From: Desulfobacula toluolica Tol2
GTDB taxonomy: Bacteria > Desulfobacterota > Desulfobacteria > Desulfobacterales > Desulfobacteraceae
Length of the DNA stretch: 64,000 nt
Reading direction: 5' to 3'
Assembly (NCBI RefSeq): GCF_000307105.1
Contig: NC_018645.1
Span: forward strand, 1,066,578-1,130,577
Positions 17,575-27,970 of this stretch are shown here, piece by piece. The notes below the pieces were generated by a model. That model was given only the letters and a program-made list of their open reading frames with translations. It ran no database searches and had not been told where the DNA came from. Positions within the stretch are counted from its first letter, which is position 1; every line of letters begins with the position of its first letter. A program made the translations under genes and the position numbers.

Positions 17575-20346
17575 ATGATAAGCGGCGGCATTGTTTTAAA
17601 TGGCAGGGAATACCCATTTAAGAAGGGGCAAACCATTCTGGATGTGGCAAGGCAGAATCGGATTGATATTCCGACCCTTTGTTATTTCAAAGGCGTTGTG
17701 TCCAAAGGTTCTTGCAATATCTGCGTGGTGGAAGTAAAAGGTGTCAAAGATCTTGTGCCGGCTTGCAGCACAGAAATTATGGGCAGGATGGATATTCGGA
17801 CCGAATCTCCCCGTGTGGTGGCTGCCAGGAAAAAAACATTGAAGGCCATTCTTGAGTCCGGTAATCACAATTGCAGTATCGGTGCTTCCCAGGGAGATTC
17901 CTGGACCCGGTTTCAACTGGACGTAATGCAGATGGAAAATCATCATGAGCTTTGTCCCAAATGGGGGGATTGTGAACTCCAGGATCTGGCCTATCGCTAC
18001 CAGGTTCAATGGAATCGCACCTCTCTTTCAGATTGCAGGTTTCCCAGGGAAACGGTTAATCCACTGATCATAAGGGATTTTTCCAGATGTATTTTGTGCG
18101 GCAGGTGTGTGGCAGCGTGCAATGATATCCAGGTCAACCAGGCTATACGAATGCCCAAACAAACGGAAAATCAGCGGATTATTGCCGGTATGGACGATGT
18201 GGCCTTGAAAGATTCGGATTGTGTTTTTTGTGGAGAGTGTGTTCAGGCATGTCCGGTTGGAGCGCTGGTGGAAAAAAAAATCGAGCATCAATGGCGGCCC
18301 TGGGAAATTGAAAAAATCAGGACAACCTGTCCATATTGTGGTGTGGGGTGTCAGCTCTGGCTTCATGTCAAGGAAGATAAAATTCTCAAGGTGACTGGAG
18401 TGGAAGATGCCGCTCCCAATAAGGGAAGGCTGTGTGTAAAGGGGCGGTTTGGATTTGATTTTATTTATTCACAAGAAAGACTGACAACTCCCTTGATCAA
18501 AAAAAATGGCGCATTTCAACAAGCATCCTGGGATGAAGCCCTGGACCTTGTGGCTGAAAAATTCAAGACAATTATCAGAGAAAGCGGGCCCGATGCCCTG
18601 GCAGGCGTTTCCTGCGCCAGGAGCATTAATGAAGATTCCTATCAAATGCAAAAACTGTTTCGGGCCGTGTTCAAGACCAATAATATCGACCATTGCGCCC
18701 GCACCTGACATGCTCCAACGGTTGCCGGGCTGGCAACCACATTTGGTTCAGGCGCAATGACCAACTCGTTTTCAGAATTTGCCAGGGCAAAAATGATCCT
18801 GGTGATAGGGTCCAATATGACACAGGCCCATCCGGTTGCAGCGACTTTTGTGAAAAATGCCGTGCAGAACGGAGCCGGGCTTATTGTGGTGGATCCCAGG
18901 AAACACAGGTTGACGGATTTTGCCGATATTCACCTCCAGTTGAAGGTGGGAAGTGACATTGCCCTGCTGAACGGGATTATGCATGTATTGATCAAAGAAG
19001 AGCTTTACGACAAAGAGTTCTCTTTGAACAAGTGTACGGGATTTGAAGACCTTGAAAAGACTGTGGCCCAATATTCTCCTGATAAAGCGGCCCGGATCAG
19101 CGGAGTGGATGAAGACACAATTATTCAAACCGCGCGGCTTCTGGCATCTGTCAAACCGGCCATGGTCTGCTACACACTTGGCATCACAGAGCATACCTGC
19201 GGGAAAAACAATGTCATGACCGTTGCCAACCTGCAGATGCTTCTGGGAAACATGGGTATGGAACTTGGCGGGGTAAATCCTTTAAGGGGGCAGAACAATG
19301 TCCAGGGTGCCTGTGATATGGGGGCTTTGCCCAATGTTTTTCACGGGTATCAGAATGTGGCTGATCCCAATGCACGCCAAAAATTTGAAACTGCATGGCA
19401 GGTTACAAATCTGCCTGAAAAGCCGGGGCTTATGATTCCCCAGATGATGCATGGCCTGACAAATGGATCAGTTAGGGCATTTTATATATTCGGAGAAAAT
19501 CTTGCCAATACGGAACCGGATATGAACAAGGTGGCAAAAGAGCTGGAAGCCGCAGAATTTACAGTATGCCAGGATTTGTTCCTGACGGAAACCACGCGGT
19601 TTGCCGATGTGGTTTTACCGGCAGCTGCCTGGAGCGAGAACAACGGAACATTTACTAACAGTGAGCGCCGGGTGAGCCGGGTTCGAACCGCCGGCCGGCC
19701 GCCAGGACTTGCCAGACCCAACTGGTGGATTTTTAAACAGATTGCCAAAAGGTTCGGCCATGACTGGTCTGCATCAAGCGCCAGGGAAATATGGGACAAA
19801 GAAATCAGTCCTCTTGCCCCGGCTCTGGAGGGTATCAAATACCACAGGATCGGCCGGGACGGTCTTCAATGGCCTTGTCCCACACTTGACCATCCGGGTA
19901 CGCCATACCTTCATCAGGACGGTAATTTTACCCATGGCAAAGGTGTTTTTATGCCGACGCAATGGACCCCGCCGGCCGAAGTCCCGGATGAGGAATATCC
20001 CTTTGTTCTGAGTACGGGCAGACGGCTTTATCATTACCACACAAGGACCCAGACCGGCAGGTGTGAAGGATTAAACGACCTTCTGGGTGAAGAAACAGCC
20101 GATATTTCACAGGCAGATGCCGATAGAATGGGAATTGCCCCGGGTGAACGGATAAGGGTCCGATCCAGGCGGGGCGAGGTGTGTGTATCTGCCAATGTTA
20201 CCCATGAAGTCCCCCTGGGAATGGTCTGGATGGCTTTTCATTTTACCGAAGGCAATGCCAACTGGTTAACCAACTCTGCCCTGGACCCGTCTACCTTGAC
20301 GGCGGAATACAAGGCCTGTGCAGTTCAGTTAGAGAAGATATTGTAA
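17575..20346 (+). CDS. fdhA: Selenocysteine formate dehydrogenase, ferredoxin-domain type
   Basis: The gene reads through TGA at 18706-18708 as selenocysteine (residue 378 of 923); the flanks CART-Sec-HAPTVAGLA are the formate dehydrogenase active site. Domain order: [2Fe-2S] domain (CYFKGVVSKGSCNICVVE, about 30-75); a His/Cys [4Fe-4S] segment like NuoG; two ferredoxin motifs CILCGRCVAAC and CVFCGECVQACPVG; then TCPYCGVGCQ for the catalytic-subunit cluster; then the bis-MGD domains. It oxidises formate or reduces CO2 in the cytosol. The N-terminal clusters resemble NAD(H)-linked or bifurcating enzymes, but no partner subunit is adjacent. ATG 17575 is preferred to 17563 because GGAG lies six bases upstream. 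Confidence 0.93.
18706..18738 (+). promoter_or_regulatory. Bacterial SECIS element of formate dehydrogenase 1
   Basis: Following the UGA, GGTTGCC (18720-18726) pairs with GGCAACC (18732-18738) around the loop GGGCT. The loop starts 18 bases after the UGA, within the known bacterial SECIS range, and carries G at its start as required for SelB binding. Confidence 0.88.
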
Positions 20347-20377
20347 TCAAGCTTATGTTGTAATGGTGGCAACAAAA

Positions 20378-20420
20378 CCAGCCACCCGGAAATTTATTAA
20401 TTGTATTTCCGGGTGGCTGG
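20378..20420. terminator. Bidirectional terminator between the two formate dehydrogenase genes
   Basis: CCAGCCACCCGGAAAT (20378-20393) pairs perfectly with ATTTCCGGGTGGCTGG (20405-20420). The 16-bp stem sits between two convergent genes and could serve both, although neither side has a long T-run. Confidence 0.75.
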
Positions 20421-20487
20421 ATCATTTATTGTCTGATGTATTTAAACTTTGGAGCCTTGCATTGATGCTTATATTTTTTTTAAAGTT

Positions 20488-22527
20488 TTAAGGGGTGTGT
20501 TTTTCAAACTGAACCGCGCATACTTTATAATCGGGGGTTTTGGACACAGGATCCAGGAAAGTACCCAGCAGTTTGTTTGAATTTGCATTTTTAAAATGGA
20601 AATCCATGAATATGGCCCCTTTGGGAACAACATCTCCAATGGATATGGGTGTGACAACTTCCCCACGCCGTGAAGAGACTTTGATTTGATCTCCGTTATT
20701 GAGTCCCATCTGTTTTGCATCTTCAATATTTATCTGTGCAACCGGTGCTGGAAATTCGTTGATTAATGTTTTACATCTGCCGGTCATTGAACTTGTGTTA
20801 TAGTGCGCATATCGCCTTCCTGTTGTCAGGGTGAACGGGTATTGGCTGTCCGGCTCTTCTTTTGATTTTTGATGTTCAATGGCATGGAATTTGCCTTTGC
20901 CACGGGTGAATTTTCCCTGGTGTAAAAATGTAGTGCCCGGATGCTCAGAAGACGGACACGGCCATTGGATACCTTGAGTATCAATGCGATCGTATGATAT
21001 CCCGGCAAAACTAGGGGTCAGCTTTGTCATTTCCTGAAATATTTCTTCGGCAGAGTCATATTTCATTTCAACACCTAATCGTGTTCCTAATTCTGAAAAA
21101 ATTTTCCAGTTCGGCAGGGCTTCTCCCGGCGGTTCAACTGCTTTGCGAATCCGCTGTACTCTGCGTTCACTATTTGTGAAAGTTCCGTCCACTTCTGCCC
21201 AGCAGCCTCCGGGCAAGACAACGTCTGCCATTTGGGCCGTGGATGTGAGAAAAATATCGTGAACAACCAGAAATTCTGCGGATTCAAGTGCCCGGCGAAC
21301 ATGATCCGTATTGGGATCACCCTCAACCGAATTTTCACCAAATATATATAATCCCTTGACAGAACCGTCAATTAGTCCGTCCATGATGTCCGGGATTGTT
21401 TTGCCCACTTCCTTTGAAAGCTCAGTTCCCCATGCTTCCTGGAATTTATCACAAACACTTTGATCGGTTACGGCCTGATAACCGGGATAAACATTGGGTA
21501 ATGCCCCCATATCGCAGGCACCCTGGACATTGTTCTGCCCTCTTAAAGGGTTGACTCCGCTTGATTTTTTACCGATTTGACCGGTAAGCATTGTAAGGTT
21601 GGCAAGGGTTTTTACATTATCTACACCGTGTGAATGTTCTGTGATGCCAAGGGTGTACAGTATACTGGAATTTTTTGATGTTGCATATATTTTTGCCACT
21701 TGTTTGATGTCTTCAACACTTACCCCGGTTATTTTAGATACATGTTCAGGGGTGTATTTTTTAACGGTTTCTTTTAAAGCTTCAAAATCTTCGGTACGAT
21801 TTGCTATGAATTTTTCATCATGCAGGTTGTTTTTAATGATTTCATGCATTACCCCGTTTATAAAAGCGATATCTGTTCCAAATTTTAACCGGATATGGAT
21901 GTCGCAAATATTTGTTAATTGTATTTTTCTTGGGTCAACAACAATGAGTTTTGCATTTTTTGCCTTTGCCTTGAATATTCGGTATGCAATCAATGGATGC
22001 GCTTCCGTGGTATTTGATCCGACCACAAGCAGACAATCTGCATCTTCAATTTCAGCAATAGAATTGGTCATTGCCCCACTTCCAAACGCTGCGGCAAGAC
22101 CTGCCACAGTCGGAGCGTGTCACAGCCGGGCGCAGTGATCAACGTTATTTGTCTTAAAGGCGGCCCTGCAAAGTTTCTGACAAAGATAATTTTCTTCATT
22201 GGTGCTGCGAGCTGAACTGAAAAAACCAATACTGTCTCCGCCATATTGATTTTTGATCTGGGAAAATTTTGATGATATTACGTTAAAAGCATCTTCCCAG
22301 GTCGTTTTTTCAAGTTTGCCGTTTTTTCGGATCAGGGGATGGGTGAGTCGATCCTTGCTGTGGACAAATTCATGTGCTGTGTGTCCTTTGATACATAATT
22401 TGCCCTGGTTCATATGGGGTTCTTTTGAGGGCAGGGTGTTCACCACTTGTCCGTCAAGAACTTCAAGCAGCATCTGACACCCGCAACCACAATAAGGGCA
22501 GGTGGTTTTCACACATTTGTAATCCAT
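20488..22527 (-). CDS. Selenocysteine formate dehydrogenase, FdhF-like catalytic subunit
   Basis: A 679-residue molybdo/tungstoenzyme that reads through TGA at 22122-22120 (residue 136; context CARL-Sec-HAPTVAGLA). The N-terminal cluster motif is CPYCGCGCQMLLEV, followed by LCIKGHTAHEFVH and the bis-MGD domains. Size and Sec position resemble E. coli FdhF (Sec140). It lacks the ferredoxin extension of its neighbour, and over the shared part the two are clearly paralogous. No signal peptide, so cytosolic. It could work with the convergent enzyme's partners or as part of a hydrogen-linked complex encoded elsewhere. AAGGAGAG lies upstream of ATG 22527. The control region matches that of the neighbour. 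Confidence 0.93.
22089..22122 (-). promoter_or_regulatory. Bacterial SECIS element of formate dehydrogenase 2
   Basis: On the reverse strand CTGTGGCA (22109-22102) pairs with TGCCGCAG (22096-22089) with one G-U pair around the loop GGTCT. The loop begins 18 bases after the UGA and contains the GGUCU seen in the E. coli fdhF element. Confidence 0.9.
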
Positions 22528-22544
22528 ATAATACTCTCCTTTAT

Positions 22545-22568
22545 CGTTATGTCATGATTGATATAACG
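22545..22568. promoter_or_regulatory. Inverted-repeat operator upstream of formate dehydrogenase 2
   Basis: CGTTATGTCA and TGATATAACG half-sites with a four-base centre, matching the element at 17522-17545 at most positions. It lies directly downstream of the -10 element of the reverse-strand promoter and 18 bases before the start codon. Confidence 0.65.
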
Positions 22569-22572
22569 AAAT

Positions 22573-22601
22573 TGTTTAATATGCCCTGTTCCATTTGTCA
22601 A
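22573..22601 (-). promoter_or_regulatory. Promoter of formate dehydrogenase 2
   Basis: Reverse strand: TTGACA (22601-22596), 17-base spacer, TAAACA (22578-22573), then four bases to the operator. The same geometry and the same TTGACAAATG start are found at 17489. Confidence 0.6.
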
Positions 22602-22680
22602 GTGGCCCAATTGCTTATATGCTAATGTAAGCAAGCCTGTTGAAGTTGTGTTGTCGTGGGAATTTAACGGAAAATCATTG

Positions 22681-22712
22681 CCGGTTCCGCCAAGCTTTTA
22701 AGGCGGAGCCGG
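22681..22712. terminator. GC-rich hairpin downstream of the metallophosphoesterase gene
   Basis: CCGGTTCCGCC pairs with GGCGGAGCCGG (one mismatch) around a ten-base loop. It lies about 100 bases beyond the metallophosphoesterase stop (22814) on the reverse strand. It may end that transcript; no long T-run follows. Confidence 0.45.
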
Positions 22713-22813
22713 ATTTGATTTAAAATAATTTTACAATCAAGATGATGATGGTGTTGCCGATAGCCGTGTCTGGTATGGGCCTCTTTTGATATGGAACACC
22801 ATGAAAGGTAAGT

Positions 22814-24052
22814 CTATTTGTGTATTTCAAAGGTGTCGTACACCTTGTTTGTGACGGTACGTGCAGTGTAGTGCAATGTGTTTTTGTCCACCCGGACGGA
22901 TTGAAACAGCATTTCCCGGCTGCTGGTTTTCGCCATAAGATGATCATACCTTGAACTGGGCGGATAAAATTTGGGACCGGCATTGGATATGACATAGACG
23001 GTTCCTTTTTCCCCGTCCGGCACCTGCAGGTGGTTTTTCAATGGAAAGGTTCGGCAGTAGCCGTGATCATGCCCCTGCAGAACCAGATCCACTGAATACC
23101 GGTCAAATATCGGCACCAGTATTTCCTGGAATTGTGTTCTGTTTCTTCGTTTGGAAATGGAATATACTGGCTGATGAATGGCCACAATGATCCAGGGCTG
23201 TTTGTTGTGTGATAATATTTTTTCCAGCCACCCGGCCTGTGTTTCAATCTGTTCATTTCCATTGAGCATGATAAAGCAAACTCCCTGGTAATCAAAACTG
23301 AATACGGTTTCTTCCAGTCCTTTGGGGCCGTTTTCAGGCAGGGTGAAATGGGGTCTCCACAGGTTTGTGATGTGATAGTCTTTTGGAAGAATAAACCGCC
23401 TGTCCGGGTACTCGTGGTTTCCCGGCAGCAGGACCAATGGAACGGTCCTGGGAATCCAGCCCAGGGCATTGAAAAATTTTTCCCATTCCATGTCATCCGG
23501 GCCGTTGTTTACCATATCTCCTGCAAACAGCCAGAATTTTGATTCAGGGTTTGTCTGGAGGGCGGTTCGAAAAATCCTGGAACACATTGAGTGGATTTGC
23601 TCTTGTATATCTCCAAAATAAAGAAAGGTGAACGGCTCTGAAGTCATTGAAGCTGTTCTGAAATGGTTCCATTCACTCCAGCAAGAATCGTCTCCCACAC
23701 GATATGCATACAAGGTACTGGGTTCCAATGAATCTAATACCACTGAATGGTGATACGCAGTGGTTTTTTTGTCAAGATCAACTGCAGTTGTCCGGGCTGA
23801 AAATATTTTCGATGTGCTTTCCGGATTCAACAGTTCAGCCGCCCGGATAACCTGGACTCTGGGATAGGTTGATGTTTCTCTGGTTTTCCAGGTAATTGCC
23901 TGGCTGTTGTGTGGGGTCTGAGTGATGTTCAGCACAATTCGTTCAGGAAAGGAGTTTAATGCGTTTTCAGCGGCCAGCAGGCTATGGTTGAACATAAAAA
24001 ACAGGCAAACCCCGGTAAACAGCAAATATCGACTTATTCTGAGAACTTTCAT
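22814..24052 (-). CDS. Exported metallophosphoesterase (purple acid phosphatase-like)
   Basis: 412 residues with a signal peptide (LLFTGVCLFFMFNHSLLAAE). A beta-sandwich N-terminal region like that of purple acid phosphatases (about 30-130) is followed by the calcineurin-type core: YFGDIQ, FAGDMVNNGPDD, LPGNHEYP, AIHQPVY and GHDHGYCR. These are all the dinuclear-metal ligand motifs of the family. It would hydrolyse phosphate mono- or diesters in the periplasm. It is transcribed alone, with a 230-base gap to the kinase gene upstream; a perfect palindrome in that gap (24200-24214) may be its operator. Confidence 0.9.
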   Translation of the reverse strand: MKVLRISRYLLFTGVCLFFMFNHSLLAAENALNSFPERIVLNITQTPHNSQAITWKTRETSTYPRVQVIRAAELLNPESTSKIFSARTTAVDLDKKTTAYHHSVVLDSLEPSTLYAYRVGDDSCWSEWNHFRTASMTSEPFTFLYFGDIQEQIHSMCSRIFRTALQTNPESKFWLFAGDMVNNGPDDMEWEKFFNALGWIPRTVPLVLLPGNHEYPDRRFILPKDYHITNLWRPHFTLPENGPKGLEETVFSFDYQGVCFIMLNGNEQIETQAGWLEKILSHNKQPWIIVAIHQPVYSISKRRNRTQFQEILVPIFDRYSVDLVLQGHDHGYCRTFPLKNHLQVPDGEKGTVYVISNAGPKFYPPSSRYDHLMAKTSSREMLFQSVRVDKNTLHYTARTVTNKVYDTFEIHK

Positions 24053-24199
24053 TACTCCATTATCCTCCTATGCATTAATTGATTGTTAAAGTACTATATT
24101 AATGAACTGACATTTTATTTTATAAAAGTAATCGGTTAATGAACAAAACCTTATTTTAATAATAGTAGTATCAAACTTTTGTGGCCATACCACACTATG

Positions 24200-24214
24200 T
24201 TGATACTGTATCAA
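24200..24214. promoter_or_regulatory. 15-base palindrome upstream of the metallophosphoesterase gene
   Basis: TTGATACTGTATCAA reads the same on both strands apart from the central base. It lies about 150 bases before the metallophosphoesterase start, in the otherwise AT-rich gap 24053-24284. A transcription-factor site is plausible; no regulator can be named. Confidence 0.35.
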
Positions 24215-24284
24215 ATCATATTTTGAATTGTAAGCAATTAATACATCAAGACAATATGACGATATTTTTTAAGACTAAACATTG

Positions 24285-26234
24285 TTATAAGGGTGTTTCA
24301 GTTTCTCCTGCTGTCAACCGCTTTAATTCTTTTTCATTGGAATAGGGAAAAAGGATTTCAATCCGGGTGCCTTTGTCGCAGATAAATTGGATGCTGCCTT
24401 CCAGTTGGTGGGTCACAATATTGTTCACAAGCTTAAGGCCCAGGCTTTGGTTTGCATCAATATCAAAGTCCTTGGGGATTCCGGGTCCGGTATCCGCAAT
24501 TATCATCTGGGCGGTTTGTTTGTCATGCAATTGAAATAACATTGAAATTTCACCTTTTTCTCCGGGCTTAACGGAATATTTAAAGGCATTGGAAATCAGT
24601 TCATTGACGATGAGGCCGCAGGGAACAGCCGTGTCCACCCCCATGGATTTGTGCCGGATATCCATTGTTAAGTGAATCAGGTTGCTATCCGTGCCAAAAG
24701 AGTATTGAAGGCTGTGGACAAGGTCAACGATATAGGTGCTGAAATCAATGACAGCCAGGTTGTCGGATTTGTAGAGCTGTTCATGGACAAGGGCCATGGC
24801 GGCAATTCTGTTCTGGCTTTCTTGAAATATCCGTATAATATGTTCATCTGTTATGAGGCTGGACTGCATTTTCAGGAGACTTGATACCACCTGTAAATTG
24901 TTTTTCACCCGGTGGTGAATCTCTTTGAGCAGGATATTCTTTTCCGTCAGGGATGCTTTGATCTGCCGTTCCATCTGTTTGCGCATATATATATTATCAA
25001 AAATTATTAATAGATGGGGTTGTCCTTCCATAGTAAATCGTGAAAACCGGCATTCTATCCAGAAATCCTTGCCAAAGGTGCTGATTGTTCTGGCTTCCAT
25101 TGATCTTTGCCGGCCGTCTGTGAGTACCTTGTCCGCCATGTGGGCAAGACCGGATGTTTTCCAGGACTTGAGTTTATAAAAATTCTGGCTCAATAACTGC
25201 TCCTGGGTTCCGGAAATAATTTTGCAGGCAGCATCATTGGCAAGGACACACTTTCCTTTTCCATCGTAGACCGTGATGCCGAGACTTGAGGCGGAAATAA
25301 TTTCCCGGTTGAAATTCAGTGCTTCGGAAATTCGTTTTTCACTTTGCCGTAAATCGGCCTCGGAAATTTTTTTTATTTTGATTTCTTTTTCAAGTGAGGC
25401 ATTGAGCCTGTGCAAGTTTTTTGTGTTTCGCTGAATTTCGGATTCAAGATAAAAATGCCAGTTGTGCTGTTTTTTGCGGTACTCCTTGATGGCAGCGGCC
25501 ATACGTTCCATGCTGCGTGCAAGATTTCCGAGTTCATCTGCTGAATGGATATCAATTTTTCCGACATCCTTTAAATCGGCAATGTCTTCAGCTGCCTGTT
25601 TCAGTTTGTCCATCGGCCTGCCAAAAAAAATCCTGAAACATAAAATTATAAAAAATGATCCTGTGGCAATACAGGCAATCGAGATTAAAATAGCGGTATT
25701 TCGAACTTTTTGCCGGGGTATCAGGATCAATTCCCGGGACACGGAATAAACCAGGTGCCAGTTCCAGGGCGCAAAGGTTTGGGTTGCAAAAATTCTTTCT
25801 CCTGTTTCTGGCTCCATGATGGTTGTTTTGTCGGTTGCTGCTGATTTTATCATGGATGGCATAATTTTTGATGTTGATAGATATGCGTTTGGAAGTGTTT
25901 TATCATCGACAGTACCTGCCAGAACTTTTCCTTTGGTATCCAGGATGATCAGGCTTCCGGTTTTAATCAGATGAAAGTCATCAAGAGAATTAAATATTTT
26001 CTGCTGATAGTTAGTGACAAAGGAGCCCACATTTTCCAGCCTGTTTTTTTGCAGCACTTCATAATGGGTCTGGATGTTGAATTTCACAAAATGTTCCAGT
26101 TCCTGGATCATTAACTGGTGAATAGCGCCTTCAATAGGCTGCTGAGCAGTTCTTAAAGACCAGAATCCCATAAAAAAAATAGAGAATGCCATCAGGGGCA
26201 AGATGATCAGGCAGATTTTGGTTTGAAAATGCAT
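24285..26234 (-). CDS. Membrane sensor histidine kinase (Cache-like sensor, HAMP, PAS, HisKA_2)
   Basis: 649 residues. A first membrane helix (about 7-27) and a second (about 182-203) flank a ~155-residue extracytoplasmic sensor with a Cache-like look (SLIILDTKGKVLAGT, TGERIFATQTF). Next come HAMP (IDIHSADELGNLARSMERMA), a PAS domain (about 305-415), and the phosphoacceptor region LLKEIHHRVKNNLQVVSSLL, which is the HisKA_2 / HWE-related type. The ATPase domain has NELISNAFKY and IIADTGPGIP. It is the last gene of a three-gene operon whose first gene is its probable partner response regulator. No ribosome site of note precedes the ATG. Confidence 0.9.
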   Translation of the reverse strand: MHFQTKICLIILPLMAFSIFFMGFWSLRTAQQPIEGAIHQLMIQELEHFVKFNIQTHYEVLQKNRLENVGSFVTNYQQKIFNSLDDFHLIKTGSLIILDTKGKVLAGTVDDKTLPNAYLSTSKIMPSMIKSAATDKTTIMEPETGERIFATQTFAPWNWHLVYSVSRELILIPRQKVRNTAILISIACIATGSFFIILCFRIFFGRPMDKLKQAAEDIADLKDVGKIDIHSADELGNLARSMERMAAAIKEYRKKQHNWHFYLESEIQRNTKNLHRLNASLEKEIKIKKISEADLRQSEKRISEALNFNREIISASSLGITVYDGKGKCVLANDAACKIISGTQEQLLSQNFYKLKSWKTSGLAHMADKVLTDGRQRSMEARTISTFGKDFWIECRFSRFTMEGQPHLLIIFDNIYMRKQMERQIKASLTEKNILLKEIHHRVKNNLQVVSSLLKMQSSLITDEHIIRIFQESQNRIAAMALVHEQLYKSDNLAVIDFSTYIVDLVHSLQYSFGTDSNLIHLTMDIRHKSMGVDTAVPCGLIVNELISNAFKYSVKPGEKGEISMLFQLHDKQTAQMIIADTGPGIPKDFDIDANQSLGLKLVNNIVTHQLEGSIQFICDKGTRIEILFPYSNEKELKRLTAGETETPL

Positions 26235-26242
26235 GATAGATG

Positions 26243-27295
26243 CTAACGATAGACCTGATCACCGGCCAGGCTCAAAATATCCGGAGGGATGACAATCCCT
26301 TGTGCCAATGCCGTGGTGATATTTATACCAAGAGATATGCTTTGAGGCGGTTTTACCGAAATGTTACCTGGGTGCAGGCCCTTTAAAACAGCGTCAGCCA
26401 TCAAAGCCGCCTCCCGTCCGGAACTTTCCGGGTCAGGAGTCAAGTGAAACAATGCCCCCAGACGGACACTTTCAAGTTTGGTTCCCATGATCACGGGTAT
26501 GTTGCTTTTTTCCAGCAGCAGTCTGGTATATGCCAATAGCTCCCCTAAAGGGCCTGAGGGTTCCCACCAGAAGTCCACCCGCCCCTGAAGGGACTGGATT
26601 CCTTTTTTTACATCCGCCAGCATAGGGTCAAGTCCTTTGGGCATTTCCCGGTAATCAAGGCCATAGGGTACAAATTCAATATCCTTTCTGCTGGCTGTTG
26701 CCAGTTGAAGCTGTTTTAAATCCCCCACAGAGGACGGGTATGTGCTGTGGATAAATCCGATTTTAACCCGGCCTTGTTTTTTTCTGTTCTCCAGAAGGCG
26801 CATGGCCATATTAATCCTGGTTTTTCGTTCAATCATATGCACCACCCCGGTGATATGGTTGTGGGTGGGCTTCCCGATCTCCTTGATCAGCCCGGCACCC
26901 ACTGGGTCGGAAACCGTAAAAAAAATTTGGGGAATATCTTTTTCATGTAGCAGGTCATGGGCGATCTGAGAGGCAAGGGTGGCGCAGGTGGCCACAAGAT
27001 CAGGCCGTGCCTGTTTTAATTCCTGTTTTAAGAGGTGTTCCCCCCGTTTTTTATCTCCGTTGACCTTTAGGATGATCAGATCCATATTTTTTTTATCTTC
27101 ATACCCCAATTCTGCCAGTTGCCGAACAAACCATTGACTGTGAGCTGTCACAACCGGTACTGGCATGGTTTCCACAAGAAGAATGCGAAATTTTTTTTCG
27201 CCGGCTGCCAGGGTTTCTGTGCCACTGAAGGCACAGACTGCGGATATTGCCAAAGCCACAGGCATGAGGCACCCAAACCTGTGAAATATTTTCAT
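26243..27295 (-). CDS. ABC-type substrate-binding protein (PF04392-like), in a two-component operon
   Basis: 350 residues from ATG 27295, which overlaps the response-regulator stop (ATGA); an upstream in-frame start is less likely. The signal peptide ends near ETLAAG. The body matches the 'ABC_sub_bind' type: FRILLVETMPVPVVTAHSQ, LVATCATLASQIAHDLL, IPQIFFTVSDPVGAGLI, VVHMIERKTR, SIQSLQGR-like region and LGINITTALAQGI. No permease or ATPase is nearby. Lying between a response regulator and a histidine kinase, it probably presents a periplasmic ligand to the kinase sensor domain (inference). Confidence 0.87.
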   Translation of the reverse strand: MKIFHRFGCLMPVALAISAVCAFSGTETLAAGEKKFRILLVETMPVPVVTAHSQWFVRQLAELGYEDKKNMDLIILKVNGDKKRGEHLLKQELKQARPDLVATCATLASQIAHDLLHEKDIPQIFFTVSDPVGAGLIKEIGKPTHNHITGVVHMIERKTRINMAMRLLENRKKQGRVKIGFIHSTYPSSVGDLKQLQLATASRKDIEFVPYGLDYREMPKGLDPMLADVKKGIQSLQGRVDFWWEPSGPLGELLAYTRLLLEKSNIPVIMGTKLESVRLGALFHLTPDPESSGREAALMADAVLKGLHPGNISVKPPQSISLGINITTALAQGIVIPPDILSLAGDQVYR

Positions 27296-27924
27296 GACAG
27301 GATGTCCTTGTCTTTCATTTCCCTGTACCAGTTCTCGTCGCCATACTGTTTGTCCATGCAATCAGGGCAGATCCCGTGGGAAAAAGTGGCCTCGGAATGT
27401 TTATGGATAAAGCTTTCCACCTTTTCCCAATACCCTTTATCATTCCTTATCTTTTTGCAAAAGGAACATATGGGCAAAAGGCCGCTTAAAAGCTTGACCT
27501 TTTCAAGGGCCTGTTTCAATTCCCTGATCAGCTGTTCTCTTTCTTTTTCCATTTTCTGTTTATATATTGCCATTTCAATGGCAGCCTTCAGCTCCCTGTC
27601 CCTGAAAGGCTTGATAAGGTATCCAAAAGGCAGGGTCTCCTTTGCCCGTTTCAGTATCCCGTCATCTGAATAGGCAGACAGGAAAATAACGGAGATATTG
27701 AATTTTTTTTGGATTTTTGCAGCGGTTTCAATACCGTCCATATTTCCTTTGAGCATAATATCCATCAAGATGAGATCCGGGGAAAGATCTTTTGCAAGAG
27801 CCAGGGCTTTTTTGCCCGAGGCGGCCATTCCGCAGACCTCGTATCCCATGCTTTCCAGGCTGGTCTGTATGTCGTTGGCAATAATATATTCGTCTTCCAC
27901 AATCAATATGTTGATTTTTTCCAT
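27292..27924 (-). CDS. Response regulator with C-terminal Cys/His module
   Basis: 210 residues. The receiver domain has the acidic pair (VEDE), the phospho-acceptor D55 in DLILMDIML and the Lys in GYLIKPF. After a short coiled coil (EREQLIRELKQALEKVK) comes a module LLPICSFCKKIRNDKGYW...HSEATFSHGICPDC, with CxxC and CxxC and conserved His. There is no DNA-binding domain, so the output is unclear. A near-identical module ends the protein at 63178-64000. It starts the operon with the binding protein and kinase. Confidence 0.9.
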   Translation of the reverse strand: MEKINILIVEDEYIIANDIQTSLESMGYEVCGMAASGKKALALAKDLSPDLILMDIMLKGNMDGIETAAKIQKKFNISVIFLSAYSDDGILKRAKETLPFGYLIKPFRDRELKAAIEMAIYKQKMEKEREQLIRELKQALEKVKLLSGLLPICSFCKKIRNDKGYWEKVESFIHKHSEATFSHGICPDCMDKQYGDENWYREMKDKDILS

Positions 27925-27970
27925 AATCTCAGTCCTTCTTTCAGAGGATACCGGTCTTCAGGCTGATCAA

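Noticed and set aside
17563-18708. A 381-residue ferredoxin-like protein ending at TGA 18708, followed by a separate molybdopterin gene
   Set aside because: The TGA has the exact formate dehydrogenase selenocysteine context and a SECIS hairpin, so it is one gene. The same applies to 22120-22527.
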